A stretch of DNA of 64,000 nt from Coriobacteriia bacterium (GCA_007121015.1 SKMN01000004.1:52777-116776); one strand, 5' to 3'; positions 1-8,728 are shown, numbered from the stretch's first letter. Made by a program: numbers and translations. The notes: a model not told the origin generated them from the letters alone.

Positions 1-640
1 CACCAGCGAGCGGGCCGAGGAGGGCAGGTCCGAACGGGCGCAGGAACGTCTCGACGAGCGGGAGACCGGAGTCGAGAAGGACGCGCACGACCGCCTCGAA
101 GCCGGCGAGGATGGCGCCGGACGCGGTGAGTCCGACGAGCATGGAAGCCTGCTGAGTCGTGTACGCGAGCCCGTTCGCCGAGGCGACGTCCGCAGGCCGC
201 ACGAGGCGCGGGATGAGCGCGTTGCGCGCTGGATAGAAGAAGAGCGAGGCGATCTCCATGAGCAACACGATGAGGTAGATGAACACGAGCGACTGCGAGA
301 GGAGCAACCCGAGCGTGAGCGTGGCGCGGGCGAGGTCGCACGCGATCATGAGACGGCGACGGTCGAACCGGTCGACGACCACGCCCGTCACGGAGCTCAG
401 CACGAGCGATGGAGTAAGTTTCGCGATGAGTATGCCGGCAACGGCGAGCGGCGAGCCCCCGGAAAGCGACGTCACGAGGGGGATCAGTAGGCCGATGACG
501 AGCCAGTCGCCGACCCCGCTCACCGCCTGGGCCGCCCACAGGCGTGCGAACGCGCGGTTGGCGATCAGCCGACGGTACGCACCCCGCGATCCGGCGAGCG
601 CCTCACCGGCTCGCGCTCCGAGGGGGCTCCGGGAACCCAT
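1..640 (-). CDS. MFS transporter, C terminus beyond the window
   Basis: The minus-strand reading frame starts with ATG at 638-640 and stays open to the left edge, giving 213 codons of the N-terminal part. I read hydrophobic helices around GDWLVIGLLIPLVTSL and FIYLIVLLMEIASLFF and the intracellular loop motif DRFDRRRLM, which matches the MFS motif A region between helices 2 and 3. It looks like a drug or metabolite exporter of the MFS_3 (enterobactin exporter-like) type, but the substrate cannot be told. It begins 2 bases after the stop of the fumarase alpha gene, so it is the last visible member of the mdh-fumarase operon. Upstream of the ATG there is only a weak purine-rich site, consistent with translational coupling. 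Confidence 0.8.
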   Translation of the reverse strand, partial: MGSRSPLGARAGEALAGSRGAYRRLIANRAFARLWAAQAVSGVGDWLVIGLLIPLVTSLSGGSPLAVAGILIAKLTPSLVLSSVTGVVVDRFDRRRLMIACDLARATLTLGLLLSQSLVFIYLIVLLMEIASLFFYPARNALIPRLVRPADVASANGLAYTTQQASMLVGLTASGAILAGFEAVVRVLLDSGLPLVETFLRPFGPALLGPLAG

Positions 641-642
641 CT

Positions 643-1482
643 CTACCGGATCTCGATGCTCGCACTACGCACCGCACAGCAGCCGACGTTCACCGCCACC
701 GGGAGTGCCGCGATGTGGGCGGGAGCGGTGAGCACGTGCACGGCGAGAGCGGTCGTGTCGCCACCGAGCCCGCCCGGTCCGATACCGAGCCCGTTGACCT
801 CATCGAGCAGCTCCGCCTCGAACACGGCGACGTGTGAGTCGGGGTGCGGCTCTCCCACCGGGCGCAGAAGCGCCTTCTTCGCGAGCATGCCCACCTTGTC
901 GAACGTCGAGCCGACGCCGACCCCCACTACCAGCGGCGGGCACGCCGACGCCGCCTTCGCGGCGACCGCCTCGAGCACGAAACGGCGCACGCCCTCCTCC
1001 CCCTCTCCGGGAGCCAGCATCCGGAGAGCCGAGGCGTTGTCCGAACCTCCGCCTTTGAGCATCATGTGCACGGTGACCCCGGGTCCCGGACGCGTGACGA
1101 TGTCGAGGAACGCCGGCGTGTTGAAGCCGGTGTTCTCACGATCCGTGAACGCGTCGCGCGCGAGCGAAGCCCTCAGGCCCGCCGATGTATACGCGTCTGC
1201 GACGGCGGCATCGACAGCTTCCTGCAGGTCACCGCACACGCACTGATCGGCACCCACCTCTATCAGGACCCACACGTACCCGGTGTCCTGACAGATCGGC
1301 ACGCGGTCATCGCCCGCGATCGCGGCATTGCGCACGAGTTGGCCGAGGACCGCGCGCGCGCGGGGGGAACGCTCCCGTTCGACGGCGGCTTCCATCGCTG
1401 CGAGGATGTCGGGCCGGAGCTCGACCGCCGCACGCGGGATCGCCTCCCGGACCGCCGCTGCTATGTCCGCCGAACCGACCAC
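643..1482 (-). CDS. Fumarate hydratase class I, alpha subunit (TtdA/FumA N-terminal type)
   Basis: The 279-residue product is the iron-sulfur-carrying half of a two-subunit class I fumarase (or L-tartrate dehydratase), which interconverts fumarate and malate. The family cysteines are visible: C64 in VPICQDTG, C181 in ACPPLVVGVG and the C268-C269 pair near the end in NVGCCAVRS, the likely ligands of the 4Fe-4S cluster. I chose the GTG at 1480-1482 because it follows a GAGGGGGG ribosome-binding site. Longer frames upstream run inside mdh. It lies 13 bases after mdh, so malate oxidation and fumarate hydration are cotranscribed. Odd point: the beta subunit that normally follows is absent, and the next gene is an MFS transporter. 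Confidence 0.88.
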   Translation of the reverse strand: MVGSADIAAAVREAIPRAAVELRPDILAAMEAAVERERSPRARAVLGQLVRNAAIAGDDRVPICQDTGYVWVLIEVGADQCVCGDLQEAVDAAVADAYTSAGLRASLARDAFTDRENTGFNTPAFLDIVTRPGPGVTVHMMLKGGGSDNASALRMLAPGEGEEGVRRFVLEAVAAKAASACPPLVVGVGVGSTFDKVGMLAKKALLRPVGEPHPDSHVAVFEAELLDEVNGLGIGPGGLGGDTTALAVHVLTAPAHIAALPVAVNVGCCAVRSASIEIR

Positions 1483-1495
1483 GGCCCCCCTCGCG

Positions 1496-2425
1496 TCACA
1501 GTCCGGCCGCGGCGACCGCCTCGGCCACGCTCGTGGCAGAGGCACGCAGCGCTGCAAGCTCGCTCGCGTCGAGGTCCAACTCGGGGATCTCGAGCACCCC
1601 GAGGCTTCCGAGTGCGGCGGGTACCGACAGGTAGACGTCCTCGATGCCGTAGTGGCCCTCGAGGCGCACGCAGCTCGACAGCACGGCTCCGGTATCGCCG
1701 AGGATGGCCTCGAGCATCGCGACGATCGACGCCGCCGGCGCGTAGAACGCGCTTCCCGTCTTGAGGAGCGCGACGACCTCAGCGCCGGCGTTGACGGTAC
1801 GGTCCACGAGCGCCTCGACACGCTCTGCGGGCAGAATCTCGGTGAGCGGCGTGCCGTTGACGGTACTCATGCGGGGAAGCGGCACCATGGCCTCACCGTG
1901 GGCGCCCACCACGAGCGCATCGATCGTCTCGGTGGGTGCGCCGGTCTCCTCGGCGATGGCGAACGCGAAACGGGCTGAGTCGAGCACGCCGCCCATGCCG
2001 AAGATGCGCTGGCAAGGCAGCCCGGAGACCTGCCACGCGAGGTGCGTCATGACGTCGAGCGGGTTGGTGACGCACACGAAGATGGCCTCGGGCGACTCCT
2101 CGATCGCGGCGGGGATCACCGAACGCACGATGGCTGCGTTGGCGGCAAGCAGGTCCTCGCGGGTCATGCCCGGCTTGCGCGGCAGTCCCGCGGTGACGAC
2201 CACGACATCCGAGTCCGCGGTGTCAGCGTAGTCGTTCGTACCCGACACGGTCGGCGCGAAGTGTTCGACCGAGCGGCTGTGCATCAGGTCGAGCGCCTTG
2301 CCCTGCGGCAGGCCCTCGGCCACGTCGACGAGCACCACGTCGGCAAGGCCCTTCTCCAACAGCAGGAACGCTGTGGTCGCGCCGACCTGGCCCGCACCGA
2401 CGATCGTCACCTTAGGACGTGCCAT
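1496..2425 (-). CDS. mdh: Malate dehydrogenase, LDH-like type
   Basis: The 309-residue NAD-dependent dehydrogenase interconverts malate and oxaloacetate in the cytoplasm. It opens with the Rossmann motif VTIVGAGQVGATTAF, has the substrate-loop arginines in AGLPRKPGM and the catalytic histidine in VVGAHGEAMVPL around residue 177. Length and motifs fit the bacterial type 3 (lactate-dehydrogenase-like) malate dehydrogenases rather than true lactate dehydrogenases, whose substrate loop carries Q in place of the first R. The ATG at 2423-2425 has a GGAAAGG site upstream. It is the first gene of the mdh-fumarase-MFS run. A short promoter region lies between it and the hairpin at 2519. Confidence 0.93.
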   Translation of the reverse strand: MARPKVTIVGAGQVGATTAFLLLEKGLADVVLVDVAEGLPQGKALDLMHSRSVEHFAPTVSGTNDYADTADSDVVVVTAGLPRKPGMTREDLLAANAAIVRSVIPAAIEESPEAIFVCVTNPLDVMTHLAWQVSGLPCQRIFGMGGVLDSARFAFAIAEETGAPTETIDALVVGAHGEAMVPLPRMSTVNGTPLTEILPAERVEALVDRTVNAGAEVVALLKTGSAFYAPAASIVAMLEAILGDTGAVLSSCVRLEGHYGIEDVYLSVPAALGSLGVLEIPELDLDASELAALRASATSVAEAVAAAGL

Positions 2426-2518
2426 GTGTTAGACCCTTTCCTCGAGAATAGCCTGCTGCACGGATTCTATCACCGACCGTCCCTAGCACCGATGGTCCCG
2501 CCGAGGAGGTCGCGCCTC

Positions 2519-2545
2519 GGACTCGGCGTGCGTCACGCCGAGTCC
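2519..2545 (-). terminator. Perfect hairpin after the nitrilase-like gene
   Basis: The arms GGACTCGGCGTG (2519-2530) and CACGCCGAGTCC (2534-2545) are perfectly complementary over 12 bases with a 3-base loop. The hairpin begins immediately after the stop codon of the minus-strand gene ending at 2546. There is no T run after it on either strand, so it may be a factor-dependent or RNA-stabilising 3' end rather than a classical intrinsic terminator. It separates that gene from mdh. Confidence 0.65.
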
Positions 2546-3232
2546 TCACGACAGGTCCGCAGGGTAGTCCACCGGAGGCTTGCGCCCCTCGTGCGCCGCG
2601 ATTCGCTGGACGAGCATCGGCGGCGGCTCGGGCAGCGCAAGGTCGGGTTCGGGGGCGGGCAGTGGGACCTCGACGTCGACCATGAGGACCTCGTCATCGG
2701 CCGAGGCCGACTCGGCCACGAGTTCGCCGAGATGGATGATCGCGCTCGTTCCGTCGTGCGCCGGATGAACCACCGTCCCGGAGCACTCGGCCAGCACGAC
2801 GAGACCGGCGAGCGCGGGGGCGCACTCGAGCGCGTACTCGAGTATCGCCTCGGCCTGGAGTTCGGATTCGGCGCCCGGCCGCCACACGACCGAGTCGGCG
2901 CGCGCCTCCTTGATGCGGGAGGCGGTCTCGGGTCGCAGACACGCGTCCCCCGACGCAAGGGCGGTCGTCCCGAGCGGGGTCTCGACGATCCGCCCCGTGG
3001 AGTCATCGTCGGCAGCGAATGAGACGAGCAGCGCGGCGCCCTCGGCACACCCGTCGATCCCGGCGAGCAGGACCTCTCGCTCGTCCAGCGGCATCCCTGC
3101 CAGCGACGGGGGACGCGGGCACACGATAACCTCGGCGTCCTGCTCGCACGCAGAGCGAGCCGCTTCGGTGAGCGCCGCCACGTCGGCGGCGGCATCCCCC
3201 CGGCAGCGGTGGTGAAGGACAGCGATACGCAC
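2546..3232 (-). CDS. Hypothetical protein, degenerate nitrilase-like fold
   Basis: The 228-residue protein starts at a GTG (3230-3232) preceded by GAGGGGAG; the frame extends further upstream but without a better site. The opening VRIAVLHH, the stretch EVIVCPRPPSLAGMP and the segment VVLAECSGTVVHP recall the first strands of the carbon-nitrogen hydrolase (nitrilase) fold. I cannot place the catalytic Glu-Lys-Cys triad: no cysteine sits in a normal nucleophile-elbow context. It may be a non-catalytic relative or an unrelated protein. The C-terminal 40 residues are rich in proline and acidic residues. It stands between topA and mdh with its own 3' hairpin. Function unknown. Confidence 0.6.
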   Translation of the reverse strand: MRIAVLHHRCRGDAAADVAALTEAARSACEQDAEVIVCPRPPSLAGMPLDEREVLLAGIDGCAEGAALLVSFAADDDSTGRIVETPLGTTALASGDACLRPETASRIKEARADSVVWRPGAESELQAEAILEYALECAPALAGLVVLAECSGTVVHPAHDGTSAIIHLGELVAESASADDEVLMVDVEVPLPAPEPDLALPEPPPMLVQRIAAHEGRKPPVDYPADLS

Positions 3233-3307
3233 GAGGTGTCTCCCCTCTCTACCCAGCCACACGGGACCCTTCCGAGGAGATACCCGAAAATCGCACGGGA
3301 CACGCCG

Positions 3308-5746
3308 TTAGGACGTCTTCTTCGAGCCCTTCGTGGACTTCTTCGCTGCCGACGAGGACTTCGCGGCCGACTTTCGCTTCGTGCCGCCCTGCTTCGGTGC
3401 GGACTTCTTCGCGGCGCCCTTGGCGCCGCTCGCGTTCTTTGCCTCGGCGCGCGCGGGACACTGCGGGTCGACGCAGATCTTCCAGGGGCCCTTGCGCGTG
3501 TTCACGATGACCTTGGGCGCACCGCACGGCTCGCACGTCTCCTCAGTCGGCTCGAGGTCGCCGAGCCTCGGCAACGGGTAGGAGACCGGGTGCTCCTTCG
3601 AGTCGTAATTCACACAGCGGATGAACCGGCTGCCGGTGGCCGAGTAGTTCACCTTGAGGTCCGCCCCATCGACGGGACACTTGCCCACCACGATCTCCGG
3701 TCCCTTCTTGGTGGGACAGTCCGGGCGCAGGCACAGGTTCCACGGCTGCTTGCGGAATTGCATCACGCGTACCTGCGTGAAGTCGCACACCGAACACGGC
3801 TCGTCGAGCGCCGCGTACCGGGCGTTCTTGGGCAGCGGGTAGGTGACGTCGCACTCCGGATACCCCGCGCACCCCACGAAGTACCCCCGGCTCTTGGGAG
3901 AGTACTTGATGAGCAGGTCGTCGCCGGACTTCTCGCACGCCCCTACCTTCGCGTCCTCGTCGGCGGCGTCTTTGAGTTTCTCGCCCACCTCCGGCACCTG
4001 GCCGAGGAGGACCTCCATGACCTCGGCGAGCAACTCGCGGGAGTGAGTGACGACATCCGTGCGGTTCGCCTCTGCGCGCGCGATCTGGTCCATCTCGGCG
4101 TCGAGCTCTGCGGTCATGTCCGGGGTCGTGATGCGCTCCGCGTGCGCCTCGAGCGCGCTGACGACGGTGATGCCCTTGCATGTGGGCGCGATCGGGTCGC
4201 CGGTAACGTACTTGCGGTCGTAGAGGGTCTGGATGATGTCGTGGCGCGTGGCCTTGGTGCCCAGCCCGAGCTTCTCCATCTCCTGGATCATCTTGCCCTG
4301 CGAGTAGCGCGCGGGGGGCTGGGTCTGCTTGGCCTCCATCGCCGCGCCGAGGAACGCGGGAGTGTCTCCCTCGGCCAGCGCGGGGAGGTGCTCCTCCTTC
4401 TTCATGCCGTACGGGTAGACGGTGCGGAAGCCCGCAGCGATCACCACGTCGCCGCGCGCGACGAACCGCTCGCCCGCCACGTCGATCTCGACCTTCGTGC
4501 TCTCGAGGACCGCGGGTTCGGAGAGGGTCGCCATGAAGCGGCGCGCGACGAGGTTGTAGAGCTTGAACTCCTCGGGCTTGAGTTTCTCGGGATCGGCGGC
4601 GCCGGTGGGATGGATCGGCGGGTGGTCGGTCGTCTCCTTGGCCCCGCGCGTGGGCGTGAGGGAGCCCTTCTTGAGCAGCGCCTGCACGTGCTCGTGGTAG
4701 TGCGGCACCGCGTCGAGCGTCTTGAGGAGCGCGCGCAGGTCGAGGCTCGGCGGGTAGACGGTGTTGTCGACGCGCGGGTAGGAGATCAGACCGCTCATGT
4801 AGAGGGACTCGGCGATACGCATCGCGCGGGCTGGCGTGAGTCCCTCGGCGGCCGCGGCCGCCTGCAGGGCGGTCGTGTTGAACGGCGTGGGCGGCTTGAC
4901 GGTACGGCGGGTCTTGGTGGCCGCGGTCACGGTGCCCGTCGCAGCCCCTTCGGCCGCGTCCATGGCCTGCTTGGCCCCGCCCTCGGAGGTGAAGCGCTCG
5001 GTGGCATGCGACGCGCCGAACTCCGTGCCCGCCGACTCGAACCTCGCTTTGACGGTCCAGTAGTCCTCGGGCACGAACGCGTCGCGCTCGCGCTCGCGGT
5101 CGACGACGAGCTTCAGGGTGGGCGTCTGGACGCGCCCCGCCGAGAGCACGTCGCCCCACGCGCGCTTCGCGGCCGCGGTCGAGGCCAATGTGAGGTAGCG
5201 CGTGAGTACCGCACCCCACACGAGGTCGATGTCTTGACGGGTCGCGCCGGCGTCGGCGAGGTCCTCGGAGAGTTCGCCCTGCTCGGCGAAGGCCCGCTCG
5301 ATCTCGTCATTGGTGATTGCCGAGAAGCGCACGCGCGAGACGGGCACGTCCGGGTGGACCGAGCGCACGACATCGCGCGCATCGGCGCCGATGAGCTCAC
5401 CCTCGCGGTCGTAGTCGGTCGCGATGATGACGGCGTCCGCCTTCTTCGCGAGGTTCTTGATCGACTGGATGATGCCCTTCTCGGCGCCCTCCTTGAGCAC
5501 CGGCGCGTTGACGAGCGCGGGCAACGAATCGAGCTTCCACTTCTTGAGATCGGTCCCGTCGAGTTCGAGCGGGAAATCGACCTTCATGATGTGTCCTTTG
5601 AGCCCGATGCTCACCCAGTCCTCGCCATCACGGCGGAACCGGTAGACCGGCGTGGAGTAGACCTTGTCGGTCGTAGGCTTACCGACCGCCAGTATCTCGG
5701 CGATGCGGCGCGCGGCGATGTTCTTCTCGGAGACGACCAGTATCAT
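3308..5746 (-). CDS. topA: DNA topoisomerase I, type IA, archaeal-like
   Basis: The 812-residue enzyme relaxes negatively supercoiled DNA through a transient 5'-phosphotyrosine bond. A Toprim domain opens the protein (EKNIAARRIAEIL; acidic metal site TDYDREGELIG at 110-120). The catalytic tyrosine is Y323 in GLISYPRVDNTVYP. Toward the C terminus there are four or five zinc-finger-like Cys clusters (for example CAGYPECD, CSVCDF, CLRPDC, CEPCG) and a Lys/Ala/Ser-rich tail of about 45 residues. The opening and the SYPRxDNTVYP active site resemble archaeal TopA more than the usual bacterial TopA (SYPRTDS). I prefer the ATG at 5744-5746, which matches the family N terminus; a TTG/ATG further upstream is possible. 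A TATACT element lies at 5783-5788. Confidence 0.93.
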   Translation of the reverse strand: MILVVSEKNIAARRIAEILAVGKPTTDKVYSTPVYRFRRDGEDWVSIGLKGHIMKVDFPLELDGTDLKKWKLDSLPALVNAPVLKEGAEKGIIQSIKNLAKKADAVIIATDYDREGELIGADARDVVRSVHPDVPVSRVRFSAITNDEIERAFAEQGELSEDLADAGATRQDIDLVWGAVLTRYLTLASTAAAKRAWGDVLSAGRVQTPTLKLVVDRERERDAFVPEDYWTVKARFESAGTEFGASHATERFTSEGGAKQAMDAAEGAATGTVTAATKTRRTVKPPTPFNTTALQAAAAAEGLTPARAMRIAESLYMSGLISYPRVDNTVYPPSLDLRALLKTLDAVPHYHEHVQALLKKGSLTPTRGAKETTDHPPIHPTGAADPEKLKPEEFKLYNLVARRFMATLSEPAVLESTKVEIDVAGERFVARGDVVIAAGFRTVYPYGMKKEEHLPALAEGDTPAFLGAAMEAKQTQPPARYSQGKMIQEMEKLGLGTKATRHDIIQTLYDRKYVTGDPIAPTCKGITVVSALEAHAERITTPDMTAELDAEMDQIARAEANRTDVVTHSRELLAEVMEVLLGQVPEVGEKLKDAADEDAKVGACEKSGDDLLIKYSPKSRGYFVGCAGYPECDVTYPLPKNARYAALDEPCSVCDFTQVRVMQFRKQPWNLCLRPDCPTKKGPEIVVGKCPVDGADLKVNYSATGSRFIRCVNYDSKEHPVSYPLPRLGDLEPTEETCEPCGAPKVIVNTRKGPWKICVDPQCPARAEAKNASGAKGAAKKSAPKQGGTKRKSAAKSSSAAKKSTKGSKKTS

Positions 5747-5886
5747 GCGGGTCCCGTCGACGGGTGCGAGCAAGTCCCTGCGAGTATATACTGCGCGTCA
5801 ACCCGTCTCCGACCCACGCCTTACCGCGACAGGCGGCCGGACGAGGATCGCGGTCGCCTTCCGGCGGCGCGTGAACGCGAGGACGG

Positions 5887-6438
5887 CTACAGCCCGAGTT
5901 CGTCGGCGCGCTCCTGCATGGCGGCGAGCGCCACGCCGAGGAACTCCTCCCGATCGAGGCCGATCGCCTCGCACGTACCCATCTGATCCCGACACGCGCC
6001 CCGCGCGAACGCCTTCTCCTTCCAGCGCTTCTTGAGCGAACGCACCTCGACGCCGGCGAGCGACTTGTCGGGGCGAACGAGCGCGGCTGCCACGATGAAG
6101 CCGGTGAGCGGGTCGGCTGCATAGAGAGCGCGATCCATCTCGGTCTCGCACGGGACGTGCCCGGCGTGCGCGAGAACGGCATGCACGATCTCCTCGTCGA
6201 CGAGGTCCTCGAGTTCCTCGGCGGCTATGCGCGCATGCCGCTCGGGATCCTCGGCGGTCTCGGCGTAGTCAAGATCGTGCAGGAGGCCAGCCAGCCCCCA
6301 CCTCGCGACGTCTTCCTCAGACTTGCCGAGGTGACGCGCGAGCGCCTCCATGATCACCTCTGCGGCGACGCAGTGGTTGACGAGGTTCGCGTTGGGGATG
6401 CGCTCGCGGACGAGCGCAAGGGCGGCGTCACGTTTCAT
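5887..6438 (-). CDS. HD/HDIG-domain hydrolase family protein
   Basis: The 183-residue protein starts at ATG 6436-6438, overlapping the end of hypB by 11 bases. It has the HD-domain signature: H22 in NHCVAAEVIM and the H54-D55 pair in GLLHDLDYAE, followed by HARIAAEEL and HAVLAHAGH, which supply further metal ligands. Family members hydrolyse phosphate esters such as nucleotides; small bacterial proteins of this size (the YedJ or HDIG type) mostly have unknown substrates. It is the last gene of the tat-hyp operon, but nothing in the sequence links it to hydrogenase maturation. A cysteine-bearing loop, ARGACRDQMGTCEA, lies near the C terminus. Confidence 0.8.
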   Translation of the reverse strand: MKRDAALALVRERIPNANLVNHCVAAEVIMEALARHLGKSEEDVARWGLAGLLHDLDYAETAEDPERHARIAAEELEDLVDEEIVHAVLAHAGHVPCETEMDRALYAADPLTGFIVAAALVRPDKSLAGVEVRSLKKRWKEKAFARGACRDQMGTCEAIGLDREEFLGVALAAMQERADELGL

Positions 6439-7132
6439 CGGTACCCTCCTGTCCCACGAGCCCGGCCGGTCCCGACCCGGCGCGCACCGCTTCGATCCGC
6501 TCGGCGAGCCATGCCGTCCACGCGTCGACACCCTCGCCGGTGGTAGCCGAGAGCGGGAATACCGGTGCGACAGCGTTGAGGCGGGAGACCACCTCGCGGA
6601 ACTCGGCCTCGTCGAAATCGAACACGGACAGCGTGTCGTACTTGTTCAAGATGACCGCCTCGGCGCGCGCGAAGATGTTGGGATACTTGTACGGCTTGTC
6701 GTGGCCCTCGGGCACCGAAAGGATCATGACCTTGGCATGCTCGCCTAAGTCGAAGTCGGTGGGACACACGAGGTTGCCGACGTTCTCGATGATGAGGAGA
6801 TCGATCTCGTCGAGATCGAGAGTGTCGACGGCGCGGCGTATCATGTCGCTCTCGAGGTGACAGGCTCCGCCGGTGTTGATCTGCACGGCCGGCACGCCGT
6901 GCGCTTTGATCTTCTCGGCATCGACGCTGCTCGCGATGTCGCCCTCGATGACCGCGATGCGATAGCGGTCGCGAAGCGCATCGATCGTCGCGAGGATCAT
7001 CGAGGTCTTGCCGGCGCCGGGCGACGCGAGCAGGTCGAGCACGAACACGCCCGCCTCAGCGAAGCGCTGGCGGTTCTCGGCGGCGAGACGCTCGTTGCGC
7101 GCGAGGATGGGAGCGGACACGTCGACCCTCAC
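6428..7132 (-). CDS. hypB: Hydrogenase nickel incorporation GTPase HypB
   Basis: The 234-residue SIMIBI-class GTPase delivers nickel to [NiFe]-hydrogenase large subunits (and to urease in some bacteria). The P-loop is SPGAGKTS at residues 37-44, and the metal-binding dimer motif NTGGACHL places C91 and H92 at the conserved shared nickel site. Guanine specificity is shown by NKYD. The His-rich N-terminal nickel store and the N-terminal CxxCGC motif of some HypB proteins are absent, so this is the short form. Its start overlaps the hypA stop by 4 bases (ATGA). No hydrogenase structural gene is in the window. Confidence 0.95.
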   Translation of the reverse strand: MRVDVSAPILARNERLAAENRQRFAEAGVFVLDLLASPGAGKTSMILATIDALRDRYRIAVIEGDIASSVDAEKIKAHGVPAVQINTGGACHLESDMIRRAVDTLDLDEIDLLIIENVGNLVCPTDFDLGEHAKVMILSVPEGHDKPYKYPNIFARAEAVILNKYDTLSVFDFDEAEFREVVSRLNAVAPVFPLSATTGEGVDAWTAWLAERIEAVRAGSGPAGLVGQEGTDET

Positions 7133-7500
7133 GATGTCCCCTCCTCCCGGTCACCGGGTAGGTCGATATCGATGCTCTCGATCTCGAGCTCTCTGCCGGA
7201 GACCGCTTCGCAGAACACGTTGCCGCACTGCGGGCACGCGACGTCGAAACGGCCGTGAGAGAACTCGACCCGGCACTCGACGCAGCGTGATGTGGCGGCG
7301 ACGTTCTCGACTACGAGGTGGCCGCCCTCGGCCAGCGTGCCGGGGCTGAGCGCCTCGAACGCGAACCTGAGCGCGTCCTCCATCACCTCGGAGAGCTCGC
7401 CGACGCGCACGCGGATCTCGTTGATGCGTGTCGCACCCTCGCGCCGGGCGGTGGCCGTACACGCCTCGAGGACACCGCTCATGATGCCCATCTCGTGCAC
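7129..7500 (-). CDS. hypA: Hydrogenase maturation zinc/nickel chaperone HypA
   Basis: The 123-residue nickel chaperone acts with HypB. The N-terminal MHE motif supplies the nickel-binding His2, and the structural zinc site is formed by C73-C76 (CVEC) and C89-C92 (CPQC). Length is typical. It begins 5 bases after the tatC stop and shares an ATGA overlap with hypB, so hypA and hypB must be cotranslated. The placement directly behind tatC fits the need of periplasmic [NiFe]-hydrogenases for both nickel insertion and Tat export. Confidence 0.94.
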   Translation of the reverse strand: MHEMGIMSGVLEACTATARREGATRINEIRVRVGELSEVMEDALRFAFEALSPGTLAEGGHLVVENVAATSRCVECRVEFSHGRFDVACPQCGNVFCEAVSGRELEIESIDIDLPGDREEGTS

Positions 7501-7505
7501 GGCTG

Positions 7506-8261
7506 TTACACGTCTTCGAGGGCTTTGCGCCGCTCGATGCGTTTGACGAGGACGACCCGGGCGAGCGCCATGCTGATCTCGTAGAGTGCCACGAGCGCCG
7601 CGAACAGCGCGAGCATCGTCACGGGAGACCAGTCAGGCGTCGCGCTCGCCGAGACGACGATGAGCACGGTGTAGACCACGCGCCAGTTCTCACGCAGCTT
7701 CTTATAGGGCACGATGTTGAAGATCATCAGGTAGAAGACGACGACGGGCAGCTGGAACGCGACGCCGAAGCCGAGCAACAGCAACACCGCGCCCTGGAAG
7801 TAGGTGCTCGCCTCGGGCATCTGCGTGACGCCCTGCCAGGCTTGGCCGATGATCCACTCGAACGCCGTACCGAGAATGATCTGGTGTGCGAAGATCACGC
7901 CACCCATGAACAGCACGACCATCGCCGCGAACGTGGGCATCAGCCACCTGCGCTCGTTGGGCTTGAGGGCGGGCAGGAAGAACGCCATGATCTGCCAGAT
8001 GATGATGGGGCTGCCCACGACGAGCGTCGCGTAGAGCGCCACCTTGAAGCGCAGCGTGAACGTCTCGAACGGATTGAGCAGGATGAGCTCTTGGTCGCCG
8101 AAGATATGCATGATCGGCGACATGGCGAGGTTGTAGAAGAACGGAGCCGGGAAATACATCGCGATCGAGCCGGCGAACACGACGATGGCGATGACGATGA
8201 GTCGGTACCTCAGCTCACGCAGGTGCTCCATTATGGGAAGGCGTTTGGGGTCGACAGGCAT
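7506..8261 (-). CDS. tatC: Sec-independent protein translocase TatC
   Basis: The 251-residue inner membrane protein has six predicted helices and is the signal-peptide receptor of the twin-arginine translocase. The family N terminus appears as MEHLRELRYRLIV; the conserved segments LLNPFETFTLRFKVAL, ALKPNERRW and FGVAFQLPVVVF are all present, as is the SASATPD periplasmic motif before the last helices. Start ATG 8259-8261 is 17 bases after tatA. It forms a tatA-tatC pair. Confidence 0.95.
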   Translation of the reverse strand: MPVDPKRLPIMEHLRELRYRLIVIAIVVFAGSIAMYFPAPFFYNLAMSPIMHIFGDQELILLNPFETFTLRFKVALYATLVVGSPIIIWQIMAFFLPALKPNERRWLMPTFAAMVVLFMGGVIFAHQIILGTAFEWIIGQAWQGVTQMPEASTYFQGAVLLLLGFGVAFQLPVVVFYLMIFNIVPYKKLRENWRVVYTVLIVVSASATPDWSPVTMLALFAALVALYEISMALARVVLVKRIERRKALEDV

Positions 8262-8278
8262 AGGTGGCAGCGAGGCGC

Positions 8279-8728
8279 CTAGAGCGCCTCTTCCTCCCCT
8301 TTCCGCTCATCAGATGACTCGTCATCGGGCGTATCGTTCCCTACCTGCACGGGAGCGTCAGGCGAAACTGAGGCGCCCGGGGTCCATCCACCGGCTTCCT
8401 CGGGGGTGGAGGGCTCCACATCGTCGGCTTCGTCGTCCTCGTGTGCGGCACCCTCGGCCGTGTCCCCATCGCCACCCTCGGCGCCACCCTCGACGCCGCT
8501 ATCGGCAACGCCCTCATCGGCTTCCTTGGCCGGGACATCGGTCTTCTGCTGCTTCTCGGCCGCCGCCACCTCGGCCTTGATGAGTGACTCCATGGTCTGC
8601 TGAGCGCGCTTGAATTCGCGCATCATCTGGCCGACGGTGCGACCGACGGCCGGCAATTTGTCCGGACCGAAGATGAGAAGAACGAACACGATGATTATGA
8701 AGAGTTCAGTTCCGCTGATTCCGAACAC
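8279..8728 (-). CDS. Twin-arginine translocase subunit TatA/TatB
   Basis: The 149-residue protein starts at GTG 8726-8728 with a GGGAG site. It has a single short N-terminal transmembrane helix (ELFIIIVFVLLIFGPDKLP) ending in the FGPxKLP hinge, then an amphipathic helix (GRTVGQMMREFKRAQ), and an unusually long acidic, glycine-rich tail of about 80 residues. The hinge and helix fit TatA or TatB. The length and the FGPDKLP motif lean to TatB or a TatA with an extended tail. As no second copy is next to it, this one may serve both roles, as in minimal TatAC systems. Confidence 0.88.
   Translation of the reverse strand: MFGISGTELFIIIVFVLLIFGPDKLPAVGRTVGQMMREFKRAQQTMESLIKAEVAAAEKQQKTDVPAKEADEGVADSGVEGGAEGGDGDTAEGAAHEDDEADDVEPSTPEEAGGWTPGASVSPDAPVQVGNDTPDDESSDERKGEEEAL

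Noticed and set aside
3209..5986. Very long plus-strand open frame opposite topA
   Set aside because: High GC content makes long antisense frames common. The product is rich in Arg, Gly, His and Val with no domain, while the minus strand encodes a full topoisomerase.
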